NCBI GenBank assembly: GCA_026119855.1
Contig: JAOWBW010000159.1
Coordinates: 690,026 to 754,025 of the forward strand
DNA from: Campanula takesimana
Lineage: Eukaryota; Streptophyta; Magnoliopsida; Asterales; Campanulaceae
Length of the DNA: 64,000 nt
Direction of reading: 5' to 3'
Shown here: positions 12,763-25,900 of the stretch, one piece after another
How the letters are laid out: the number at the start of each line of letters is the position of its first letter
How positions within the stretch are numbered: the stretch's first letter is position 1
Position numbers and translations under genes: made by a program
Notes under the pieces: model-generated
The model's database searches: none
Seen by the model: only the letters and a program-made list of their open reading frames with translations
What the model was told of the DNA's origin: nothing

Positions 12763-14070
12763 CTCATTGAATATTTTCTACTTATCATAACATCAGCTAA
12801 AGCTATATCCATAGATTGTTGAATACATTGAGATCTATTCAACGTTATTTATCAGGAAATATAATTTTTTAGGTATTTTTTGCTTAGGGATAGTTTTTGA
12901 ATGTTCAATTTTTGAGGGAGCAGTATTTTTCGTGGTATCGTTTTGTTTGTATAAGATTAATGAATCGTAGCTAAGAGCTTTCTCTTTATACGATAGATGC
13001 GATGATTGTTTTGTTTGGCACGTAAATTGTGTCTTCTAAATGTCTTACATGTAATAGAAATTCAAAATTATTCTCTTGAGTAAGGTTTACTAGATGCATG
13101 AGCTGCAAATGATGAACGTTGATAGTGCATGAGATCTGTATGTTAATTTAATACTCTTTCCGTCTCAACATACATGAACGTTCGAAATTGCTCTTGAATA
13201 TTGTGACGAACCGAGGGGAGGGGTAGCCTGTTGTAAGCTGACTTTCATTGCTCCTGCTGCCTTCTGGTCATCATTTCTCTGTTTTTATCTTACTTTGTTA
13301 CTACTTTAATAGCTATAAATCACAAAAGATGCTTAAATATCGCCTTTAAAAAAAAACCAAAAGTAATGGACCAATAGCATAATTCAAACAAAAAAAAATA
13401 GCATAATTTAAAATGAGAGTAAACTGAAGGCATACTTCGTGTTATGAAAGATAGTTTTACTTGCATTCGGTCAAAAATAAAATAAAATCTTGCTTTAATT
13501 TAGTGATCAATTTAATTAAATTTCAATCAAAAAATATAACTCTCATAAAATTTTAAAATGTATTATTGATAAATTGTTTTAATTTATTTTTTTGGATAAA
13601 ATGTTATCGATAGTAGCATTTTTGTTGTGCATTCATCAATAGCATTTTTTTTTTAGAATTTTATAAAAATTCATTAAAAATTTATATGATTTTAGTTAAA
13701 GTTTAATGGAGTTGATCACTAAATTCAAAGTTATTACATTATCTTTAAGGACAAAATCCCCCCAAATCTTAAATAATAATTGATTATTTAAATTGGATTC
13801 AAATAAAAAAAACTCATTTTGAGTATTTAAGATAAAAAATAATGAATACTAAATATTTTACATGTTGGTCCTAGAAAACTTGTGGTTAAGAAAAGGACAA
13901 AGAACAATTGTTCTTTAATAGAATAAATCCAAAACAAAATAATGAGCATTAATTTTGAAATTAAAGAGAGTATCAACTATTTCTTCCATTTCAAATTAAA
14001 TGTGATATATTATTCTTGAGAAAAGTAAAAAATAGACATTTTGTTGTGAGGAAGTAATAAAACAAAATTA
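12763..14070. other. OXA1 3' region and intergenic spacer
   Basis: It starts with the 3' UTR of OXA1. The rest is AT-rich with no gene. About 13490-13735 contains an imperfect inverted repeat (TTTAGTGATCAA ... TTGATCACTAAA), probably an old MITE. Confidence 0.5.
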
Positions 14071-14330
14071 CTCCGTCCCAAATACTTGCAATTCTAAGAT
14101 AGATCTTTTTATCCTAAAATACTTGTTGTTTTGCAATTTTTCATAAAACATTGACATATTTTGTCTAAACTACCTTTACTTATGATAAGTAGTTGTTACT
14201 GTAAACTTATTTAATTATCTAGGTATTTAAACTATATAAAAGGTATTTTAAACTATTTGATATATATTATTTTTTTAAAAAAATTTATGTATAAAATACT
14301 AAAATTACAAGTATTTTAGAACGGAATGAG
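14071..14330. mobile_element. Stowaway-type MITE upstream of LACS
   Basis: Begins CTCCGTCCCAAATACTTGCA after TA (14069-14070) and ends with the degenerate complement TACAAGTATTTTAGAACGG. The same family appears, cut by the window edge, at 63854-64000. Confidence 0.7.
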
Positions 14331-14779
14331 CATATATAAAAATAAATAAGGAAGAGGAAAATAAATTGCAGTGGTCCAATCCTCTAGTAGAAAACAAAAA
14401 AGGTCCAACTACTAACCAACTTCCCCAAAGTCTCAAAACCACATCGCTTGCCAATTTTGGTTTGACCGATCCCGACCCCAAACGTGCACCTCATAATTAA
14501 TACTCCCTCTCTTCAGGATAATAGGATAATAGTCCCCTTATTTTTATGGATTTTACGAAGGAACTTTAAATAATAATTAAAGCTGTTTTTAATTATTTTA
14601 TTAATTTTTTAAAATTGTTCTTAATACACCATTATAAATACTATTAATATCAATTTTTAAATTCACATTAACATAATTATAAATAGCATTTATAACTACT
14701 CAAAGCTCACTCATAGTAATAACGAAAAAAAAAGTAGACTATCTTTATAATTACCAATAATACTCGCTCCGTAGAATAT

Positions 14780-15130
14780 CACACCTCTGCAGCCCCCATC
14801 TCTCTCACACACACAGAGACGCACACGCATTTTCTCTCTGAAATTTTCATTCACAAGGAAATAAAACCCCCGGAAAATTGGCAGTCACATAATTGTCTTC
14901 AAGTCAAATACATCAGCCAGTCTCACAACTCACCCTCCTCCTCCTCTCTCTTCCGTCACCGCCGATCACCACCACCTACCTTTCCCTACACCCTCCCGCA
15001 TTGTGTTTCTCCGGAGACTACCAATCTCTCTCCACACAGATACATCAACGCGTCCGTACACACTTTTACACAGACACGAGCGCGACATATACATTTACAG
15101 AGAAGAGCGTGAGACAGAAGGAGATCGAGG
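14780..15130 (+). promoter_or_regulatory. 5' leader and proximal promoter of the LACS gene
   Basis: Pyrimidine- and CA-rich leader (CTCTCTCACACACACAGAG, CTCCTCCTCCTCTC) directly before the ATG at 15131, a common composition of plant 5' UTRs. No clear TATA box was located. Another reading frame opens at 14893 but has no family match and is read as leader. Confidence 0.5.
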
Positions 15131-18100
15131 ATGGCCGAGAAGAGATTTGTAGTGGAGATCGAGCCGGCGAAGCAAGCGACGGATGGAAAGCCGTCGATGG
15201 GACCGGTGTACCGGAGTATCTTCGCCAAGGACGGTTTTCCCCGACCGATTGAAGGAATGGACAGCTGTTGGGACGTTTTTCGGTTAGATATTTTTTTATT
15301 GAATTCAATTGTTATTTATTTTTTTACTTTTGTTTTCTGTTTTCTTCTGAATTTTGTAGGTTTTTGGATTTTGATTTGAAAAGCTAGATCGCTTTGATTG
15401 TCATGTCTTAACTGTTTAATGTATGTCCATAGTGTGCACAGCACCGTGAATTCTCATTCGAAATTGACGTTGCTTCATTTCATGTGTTGTTTATATCAAA
15501 GTCGGTGTTTCCTATTGCATGTGAATTTTGATTTTGTTAGTTTGGAACTGTCTGTTGTTTCTGTATACTTGTTTGATTCGCTATGTATGCTGATCTCGTG
15601 AAATCTCGATCGGATGTAATGTAACTATATATTTTTTCAGTGTGTTAGTTTGCTTGTGAGATTGTGCATCTCTGTGCTAATAGATAACTAGGGTGAATTG
15701 TTGATCAGCTGCAAAAGAAGAATCGTTTTATTTATCCTTGTTTTGGTAATTGAGGCATGTTGATGTTTGAGAAAAAAGAAAAGGGGGATATGTGACTGCG
15801 GATTGATGTTGATTGTAAAAGAGAACTACCTTATATGTGTTTTCATAATATGAAGGCAAGAGAAGCGAATCGGAGAATGATGATAAGTGACCATATTCTC
15901 AGCTTGATTCCTGACCTGCTCACCGAACCATGACACTAGCGCATACCTGTATATGTACATATACACTTTCACAAACCACAACTAACCTTGTGCGTCGATT
16001 GGTCTAAATAAAACTCCTTTACACATATGGTTCATTCATTTATTTTATACGGTCTTGACTACCTATACTTTGTTGTAACTGATTGTTATTGACCGAGTGG
16101 GGGGAAGCGATGGACCTAGAACAAGTCCATGCGTCCCCGCTTATCTTTTAAGGATATGTTTCTGCTTTATACCTCTGACTGTTCCCTTCTAATCGATCAC
16201 AGCTGGCCAATAGAGCTGTACAGGTCAACCAACTCTCTACAATATAAACCCGTAGATGTAATATTTTGAGCTATAAATTGTTCTTAGATAGTTGCTATTT
16301 TCCGCTTTATACCTCAGGCTGTTCCCTTCTAATAGATCACAGCTGACCAATAGAGCTTTATAGATCAAAATATTACACCTAAAGCACTCTGCAGTCTGCA
16401 CACAAATGGATACATTCTTCTTTCTCTAAGTTGTCACATCTAGTTCAGAGTTCACACCTTAGCAGGCTAGGTCAATCGTTTTGGTCGACGTAATTGGAAT
16501 TGATTGAATGGATGAACTAACTGCGTAGGTTGTCTGTAAAGAACTATTAGTTTTCCTGTGTTAAGTTTGTTAATAAAAAAATAATGTAAATTGCATTGGA
16601 GTAAAATGATGATAAAAGCTATAATTTGTGTTTGATTATGAAAGTAAGCTGGCACATGATCGTCAATTTTAAAAAATTAATGAATATTGTTGAAAAAGAG
16701 TGAGATGATAAGGAACAACAGTTTTGTGTGTCGGTAAGGAAAGAGAGAGGCTTAATGAGCAGCATCTTTAGCAATAAAGGCATGCAAAGAACATTTGAAA
16801 ACAAGGATGATCATTAATCGGTGTCTATTTATCAAGGCAAGCTGCTATTTCAGTCGTTTAAGTGGTAAGGTATATAAACACCTTCATGCATTCTAAAACA
16901 TTGATGTCTATGGAATCTGTCATTATGCTGGTTTAAGATGTTTCCTGGAAAGTGTTGGTGCTTACATATGTTGGACAAGATAAAGTCAAATGGTGAGATG
17001 GAATTCAGATTTCATTCATGGATTTGCAATGTGATTTGAAAAGAAATGAAGTATGCTTTATCAGTTTACTTCATGACACTGAATCATTTTATTGTTTAGG
17101 AAAATGATTGTTTCTACTGGAACTTTTGTTAAGCATTGTGGTGGCTCTAAAAAATTATCTTATCGTGTTACAGCATGTCGGTGGAGAAGTATCCTAATAA
17201 TCCAATGCTTGGTACCCGTGAACTTGTGAATGGAAAGGTATCTGGTGAAACTAGTGTTATACACACAATATATATATGTGTGTGTGTTTATGAATCATTT
17301 TGACAATACTGATTTGTTACTCTACTCTTATCTTGCAGCATGGTAGGTATGTATGGCAGACATACAAAGAAGTATATGACAAGGTGATCAAAATTGGAAA
17401 TTCCATCCGTGCCTGTGGTGTTGAGCAAGTAAGTAAGCATCTAATAATTTATTCAGTAGAACAGGGGATTCTGTTTTAGTTTTTCTGATGGTATTTGTGT
17501 GTTGTAACCAGTCACCGTTTGGTGCTTCAATGTAGTAACATTTTTAGACCTCCAGTCTTGCTTCTCTATCTTTAAAGTAACATGATCCAAACTTATTTTC
17601 GTTAGTCCTGGGCACCTTGTTTGTTGAGCAGTATTTTTTTTTGGAACTAATATTCATTAACTAATAGAATTTGATTACTGATCTCAGGGAGGACGGTGTG
17701 GTATTTATGGAGCCAACTGTGCAGAGTGGATTATTAGCATGGAGGTATATTTTTTATGCTACATTTCTGTTCTCAGATTGGTATTCCGTTATTTGTGCTG
17801 CTCTAAGCGAAAAGCTTCTGATTAACCGCCATTGGACAATAGCGACTTCTGATCTGGCTTCCTACCTGCTTATGTAGTCCCTATGTTGTTTTTAACTGTC
17901 CTACAGTTTATAGTATATTGTACCAGAATAGTGATAATCTTCCTTCAGTCATGAGATGGGAGGTTTAGTATTTCAAAGATTAGATCGAAACTATATACTC
18001 CCTCTTGGTCACGACAAGGGGATTAAGGAATACTAGTTTTTTATTGTGAAAAGTGGTTTAAAAGTAGGTGTTGTGAGTATGAAGGAGAGAGAAAGTGGGT

Positions 18101-21100
18101 AGGGAATAGTAAGTGAAAAGTCGTTGTGAGTATGACAAATGAGTCCCATTAATAAAAAAATAATAAAAACTTTCCATTTTGAGATGTCCTATTTCGGGTG
18201 GGACACCCATAATGGCAAAACGTCTTATTTCGGGTGGGTCGGACGGAGTATGCTCATTGAATGCTGTTTGTTTACTGGATGTGATATGCCCGACTAGGGG
18301 TGTAAATGGTTCGGTCTCGGCCGTTTTAGAGACCAAACCACTAGTCATCGGTTTGGGAAAATTCCAAACCGAACCGAACCACGAAAAATTTCAAACCGAA
18401 CCAAACCAAACCGCCATGGTTTGGTTCGGTCTGGTTCAGACCGCGGTTCAGTAATGTGGTCCAGACTGGGGTTTAGACCGTGGTCTAGAATATGGTTTAT
18501 ATCGTGGTTTAAACCGCCATTCACACCGAGGTTCATATCACGATTCAAATTATGGTTTACACTTTGTTTAAATGAGAAAATTCGGAAGAATGAAAATATC
18601 AAACGAATAAAGAAGCCGAAGGAAGTGAATACACTACAGAACTTTGTTAACTATGTGCCTCAATGAATATAACATTCGATGAAATGAATATTGAATAAGA
18701 TGCAAAACGAGAGTTAAGAATGATGTAATGTAATGTAAATTATTTTAATAATTTAAAGGTGAATTTTACTTAACATACAAATGTATGACTAATATATGTG
18801 GTCTGGTGGTTTGGTCAGGTGGTTCGGTCTGACGGTTTGGTTTGGTTTGGTTTGGTTCGGTCTGGAGGGGTCAGACCACAAACCAAACCGAACCACGCGG
18901 TTTACCAATTTTTAAGACCGAACCGAACTACTTGTGCTTAAAAACCGAACCAAACCGTATAGTTTAGTTCGGTTCGGTCCCAACCGCGTTTGGACCGAAC
19001 CACTGACACCCCTATGCCCGACTATAAGGGTTATTGTTTTTGTTTTCATCATATTTTCATGAGAAAAACACAGCTCTCCATAATAAATGTTACTTATTTC
19101 CTTATTGGGCGTCCCATAACAAAAGTTACTATCCCATAATGGAAAATTGAAATACTTGTTTATTCAATGGGACCCACTTACCCACTCACAACACTAATCC
19201 ACTCACTATTCCCTACCCTACATTCTCTCTCGTACTTTACTTTTCATACTCACAACACCTACTCCACTATCTATATGATATTTATTTTTATTTATTCTAG
19301 CGCATTCAGTTCTAGTAACCCTTATTATGGGACAGAGGGAGTATACATATAATGATTTAAAAAAAAATTATCTTCTACTATTCCATTTTGTTCTCTATCT
19401 TTAGTTGTTTTATAGGGGAGATATGCAACACCAGTTGATAATAGGGTGAACCATATCATTTCTTCACAGATTGTTTTAATTTTAATAAAGATTTGACACA
19501 ATCATTTTTCTTATCTTCAGCATATTTGACTTGATATTCCTATAAGAAATTAGGTCAATTCTTCAAATGTCACTATCAGTAAGTTTTCTGGAATTTACAT
19601 GCTGATGCTGCTATTTTCTAACCCTTCTAAACCAATGCAGGCGTGCAATGCTCATGGGCTATATTGTGTACCTCTATATGATACCTTAGGCAAGTTTCAA
19701 CTCCTTATAAACCTGTACTTCCTGTGCAACTGCATCTGATTCTGCATTTTAGATTAAGTGATGTGTAATTTGTTAAGACCTTTTCACTGAATGCGAGTCC
19801 CATAAAGTAATCTGCTACTTATAGTTTTGGTAGAGCTTGAATCACCTCCTTTTGATGATTTAGGTGCTGGTGCTGTAGAATTTATTCTAAACCATGCGGA
19901 AGTTGCAATTGCATTCGTGGAAGAGAAAAAGATTCCTGAGGCAAGTAACCATTGGTTTGCACAACATATTCACTTAACATTGAACATAGAATGTAATGTA
20001 ATCAGAATGAATATTTTTATAGTCAAAAGGTACTGCTGGACACTGTAATCTTGATGCCGTTGGTGTGGCCCACACTAAGTGGAAAGTTAATGAACAAGTA
20101 CATTTATCTTTAGACTCTGCAGCCTTATTCATGAATTCTTTTTTCCCGTGCAGCTGTTGAAAACAGTTTCTAAAGCATCGCAATACTTAAAAAGTGAGTT
20201 GCTCATAATATTGATATTTACTCTGCTAAATCATTGAAGTTTAAAGATACTCAAATATGCCGTAACTTTGTGTAGCTATTGTGAGCTTTGGAAAGGTTAC
20301 TCCTGAACAGAAGGAAGAAGTTGAAAAGTCTGGTTTGGTGATATATTCATGGGCTGAATTTTCAGTACTGGTAAGCTTTTTGAACTGGTATAAGATCTTA
20401 TGTCAACACTTGTGGAGTCTAATATGAAATACTGCCGCTGTTTAACCTATTTACTTTGTTTAAGTAAGAGAATTGTCAAATGAAATATTACTTAATTTGA
20501 CTTATCGCATTTCATATTATTCAAAAGGCATTTCGCGCTCCATTACAATTTCAAAGGTTATTACCATGTTAAGCCTTTTTGACTTTGGAGTGTCTATAAG
20601 GACTTATTCCTTGCAGTACACACTTTTTCCATGCTTTATCTGACTCATGTATCCTCTACTGCTCTTGGACATCTGTTCTTCTGACTACTTATGACAGCCA
20701 GGTATAAAAGATAGGGTGTATCACCAGCACAGGCAATGCAAGTGCTTACCATGGATCTGTTCATGGTAACTTTGTATCCTGTGTTTCACAGTGACTCCTG
20801 AAAGTGTGAATTAGGATATACATATTCTAATTCATTTCAGAGAGGTGACTAAGACATAAATGATCTGTATACTCACCATTATGGTTGTACAATGACCACA
20901 AGAGATGCAGAAGCAGAACCATAGTTACCGGGAACTCCCAACCCCCCCTCGTCCCATGTCCCGGGAACACGCGTCCCGGGTTCACAAGGGAACTCGACCC
21001 AAAGTACTCAAACAATCGTACCGGAAAATAAACGGTCATCAACGTAGAATCTTGTCTGCCTTTACAATCTTTTATGGTTATCCGCCTTTACATTATACTC

Positions 21101-21116
21101 TTTTATCTCCCTAAAA

Positions 21117-21203
<87 letters not shown>

Positions 21204-22940
21204 TACCACGTTCCCAATTGATCTTACCCCTAGCGTACCCAAAATTTACTAAATCACGTTCCTCGTTCCCGTACCCGTCCCGCGTCCCGAAACGTCCCAC
21301 GTTCCTGGTAACTATGTGCAGAACCACGACCTCAATGAGGATGGTTATGGAGCCTTCATCAATATTACTTGGTGTGCCTTGTTTTCCATTTGATGCTTTT
21401 TGGTACTTAGGGGTGAGGCCTTTTTTTTTTTTTTTTTTTTTTTTAAGTATACTCAGTGCAGCCAATAATATGTAGACCCTCTTTTTCTGCATGTCCTTTT
21501 CCTGGATCTCACAAACCAGGTATAATTGCCTCTTCAAAGACTGAATTCCGTGCTTAACCCGACTTTTCTACCGAAAGTTTTGAGCGTCCTGCCTGACTTA
21601 ATTTGTGCTGACAGCAAACAGCACCGTAATGGTATCATAAATTTGGTCTTTTCACCTGTATCACTTGTCCCTACCCTAGCAGATATCATGCTTCTATCTG
21701 GCACTTCCCAACTGCAGTGTGATAGTAAACGTAGTACCTGCTTTGATACAAGGACGCTGGGCAAATCATTCAGGGGGCATACCTGTGTCGACATGAGTTG
21801 ATAGTCAACACCGAGGTGGACGCAGCAGTAACGTCACAGTCAGGGCCGGCTCTAACATTTTAGAGGCCCTATTCGAAAATTTAAAATGAGGCCCTACAAG
21901 TAACTACAATAATAATATAATTTAACATGAATCATAAATTTATCAAGAGCCCCTCTTTGTGATTCTTTTAACTGATCAATTCTTTTTTTCTTTTTACGTT
22001 TTTCATTTCCACATTCTTGTTTCTTAATTGTAGAATTCATAACTCAAAATATAAAAGTATGAAAAGAATGAAAGAACCTGGCAAAATCTATGACGGAGCG
22101 AGGTGGTTGACGGAGTGTATGAACGAATAGAAGAATACTACTACTGCAATGGCCTCGACTTAAAGCAGAGCAGATCATCACTATTACAATGGCCATCGAC
22201 CGGAATTTCGCAACAGATCTTTCACAAAGGAGAGAGGAGACGTATGAGAGAATAGAGAATCAGAGGTGGTGTTCATAATTTTAGAGAAGAAAGATTATCA
22301 ATAAAAAAGAAAAAAGAAAGACTTTGAGGGAAAGAACTAACCGGCTTTGTCGCGTTGATTGACGTGAATGGAAGGAAGACTAGGAGGCAAACGGTTAAGC
22401 TCCACGTTGAATGCGTGGGTTTGTTTTTAATTATACGTGCGTTGAGATTGTAAAACAGTTAGTTAAGATAAATAATTTAAATAGTATATTACAAATAGGA
22501 AACTAAAATAGGATTTTTATTTATTGCCTAAATTATGTCAAAGTTGTCGAATCACATTATAATTCTATTTCATATACGAATATACATGTTATAAATACAT
22601 AAAAAAAAAATGTGCCCTCCCAAATTATGGGGCCCTGTGCAGAAGCTCACATCGCTCCCCATAATACCCGGCCCTGGTTAGGTACGGGTATGTGTCAAGA
22701 GGTCAGACCCAAAATATGAATTTCAGGATCAGCGGAATCTGTTGAAAAGTGTCCTAATTTTGGACTCGGGCGCATGGACATGGGACACCACACCATTTAA
22801 TAATTTAAAACAATCTATGGAGCTATAACATTAATTAGTACGAGTAATTAAAAAGAAACATGTTTTAAAATAACAACAGTAACTCTCTCATAGGGTGAAT
22901 TAACCAAGGAAAATAATAATTGGGGATGGAATCAAAAGCA

Positions 22941-22992
<52 letters not shown>

Positions 22993-25900
22993 AAGAAAAT
23001 ACACTCTGTTTGGCGAAGTTCGAGAAACAAAGATGGAAAAACAAAGGCCTATTTCGACACCCTAAGTGGCATCACAGTTCGCCAGAGGTGGAGGAAAGTC
23101 GTAGTCGGATTTCTAGCCTTTGTGTCAACATAACGATCACAAAGGTTAGAATGATTTGATGATGTGATCTTAATTTAGGTTCCTTTTTTATTTCTTTACT
23201 GCGCCGTTTCCTAAAACCATGGTTTCCTTTTTAAAGACTCCCTTTACTGTGACCGGGGCCGGCTATTATGGCGAGCGACATGAGCTTCCGCACAGGGCCC
23301 AATAATTTGGGAGGGCGCAATTTTTTTTTTTAAAAAAAAGTATATATAACATGTATATCCGTATATGAAATAGAATTATAATGTAATTTGGCAACTTTGA
23401 CATAATTTAGGCAATAAATAAAAATCCTATTTTAGTTTCCTATTTATAATATACTACTTATATTATTTATCCAGTTTTACAATCTCAACACACATGTAAT
23501 TCAAAACAAACTAACGTGGAGCTTAACCGTTTGCCTCCTAGTCCTCCTCCCATTCACGTCAATCAACGCGACAAAGCCGTTAGTTCTTCCCCTCAAAGTC
23601 TTTCTTTTTTATTGATAATCTTTATTCTCCAAAATTCTGAACAACATCTTTGATTCTCTATTCTCTCACACGTCTCCTCTCTCATTTGTGAAAGATCTGT
23701 TGCGAAATTCCGGTCGATGGCCATTGTAATAGTGATAATCTGCTCCGCTTTAAGCCGAGGCCATTGCAATAGTAGTATTCTTCTATTCGTTCATACACTC
23801 CGTCAACCACCTCTCTCCATCATAGATTTTGTCAGGTTCTTGCGTTCTTTTCATACTTTTATATTTTGAGTTATGAATTCTAAAATTAAGAAACAGGAAT
23901 GTGGATATGAAAAACGTAAAAAAGGAATTGATCAGTTAAAAGAATCACAAAGATGGGCTCTTGATAAATTTATGATTCATGTTAAATTATATTATTATTG
24001 TATATTTTATTTTACTTTTTTAGTTACTTGTAGGGCCTCAATTTAAATTTTCGAACATGGCCTCTAAAATGTTAGAGCCGGCCCTATACCTAACCCATTT
24101 CTAGGTCCTTGTTACATAGATTACCTGATGTGTAAAGCCAAGACACTTTTCAATGGGACCCACTTTTCATACTCACAACAGCTATCCACTACTGTTCCCT
24201 GCCCCACTTTCTCTCTCCTACTTCACTTTTCATACTCACAACAACTACCCACCACTATTCCCTCCTTAATTCCCGTGCACACTCAAAATTGTGCACATTG
24301 TTATGAGACGGAGGAAGTATTTCTCTATTTCTCGTATCAGTTTCCCCACACTATTAAGAGCAAATACCCCTTACTTGAGCTGATCTTATGGCAGTTTTTT
24401 ATGTGATTGTTATGAGTATATTCTTTAATATGTGAAGAAGACTGTATTGATGGAGATGACTGCTAATGAGCTGTTAACCTCCTAGTGCATGTATGTGGAA
24501 TTTTCTACCACCTCAGTGTCCAAAAATTAAAATAAAATAAACTCTTGATCATAAGCAAATTAAATTAAACTTTGGACATTGATGGAAGGTGTAGGTAATC
24601 CTTTACTTAGTCGACCACGTGTATAGCTTTAAATAAGTAGATATCAATGCCGGAAAAAAAAATACTGGGCATGTTAGTTGTACTCTTCTGCCAATCTATT
24701 TATCCATTTGTGTGCCAAAAGAATTTTGTCCTCATCTGATTAATCTGACGAAGGATGTTCCAATTACATAAAATATTGAGATTTACATTTTCCGCGTGTT
24801 ATTTGGGGTGGACTTTCCTATTGCTAACATCAAGTAGTTAAAGCATTCCCTTGATTATATAATATATATAGCTTTCCTTAAAACATGGGCATCTGTATCT
24901 GTACAGGGAGATGGAAAGCCACTCGATCTGCCGGTGAAGAAGCAAACTGACATTTGTACAATAATGTACACCAGTGGAACAACTGGCGACCCTAAGGGTG
25001 TAATGATTTCCAACAAGAGCATTGTTTCTCTTGTAGCTGCAGTTCACCGCCTGTTGTCAAGTGCAAATGAATCGGTAACTAACTACTCTTTTCAATTGAC
25101 TTCCACATTCATGAGAAATATTTGGCTAAAGAGTGGACAAACCAATTGATGATAATAATATGACCATTTATCACAGATCTCTACTAACCTCTCCTCACCT
25201 GTTTTTGAAATTTATACAGTTGACTACAAAGGATGTATATCTTTCGTTTCTCCCTCTGGCACATATATTTGATCGGATCATTGAAGAATGCTTTATTAAT
25301 CATGGGGCCTCAATAGGATTTTGGCGTGGGGTAAGATGACTATTGAATCTGTTTTTTTTTTTTTTTTTGTTAAAAAATATTTGATACAATAAATGGGCCG
25401 TTCTCATGTCCAGGATGTCAAACTATTGATTGAAGATATTGGCGAGTTAAAGCCTACTATTTTTTGTGCTGTTCCTCGGGTGCTCGATAGAATTTATTCA
25501 GGTTTGTTCTGTCATAAGTTTTTTCTTGGACATATTTCACAGTTTTTTTTTTTTTTTTTTTTTGTTGTTGTGCTCTTCCACGGATGCTAGATAGTTATTG
25601 GCGAGTTAAAGCCTGCTATTCTGATTCATCTTGCAGCGTTTAGAAGAGGCATACTATATTTGAGCACTTTTACTCTTTGGGGAGTATAAGTTTAATGAAT
25701 GAGCTTGTTTGTGCTGTTTAGAGTGGATAACTGTAATTTCATAATACAGTCATCATTTTCGTGGGTCCACCTTTTCTTCAATGCTTCACATCCAAACAAG
25801 GGGATATATAGAAATGACCTTCAGCTTTTCAATTGGAAGAGCGTTTATGTAGGGGTTTAGAAATTGATCATTAACAAGTTTGGAGAGGTCGAGATAGAAC

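Noticed and set aside
14893..15252. 119-aa plus frame overlapping the LACS start
   Set aside because: Mostly CT/CA-rich leader read in another frame; the LACS N-terminus at 15131 is clearly the coding frame.
21074..21537. Long frames on both strands with Ile-Tyr and Arg-Glu runs
   Set aside because: Produced by the TA/GA microsatellite and poly-T tract inside intron 8.
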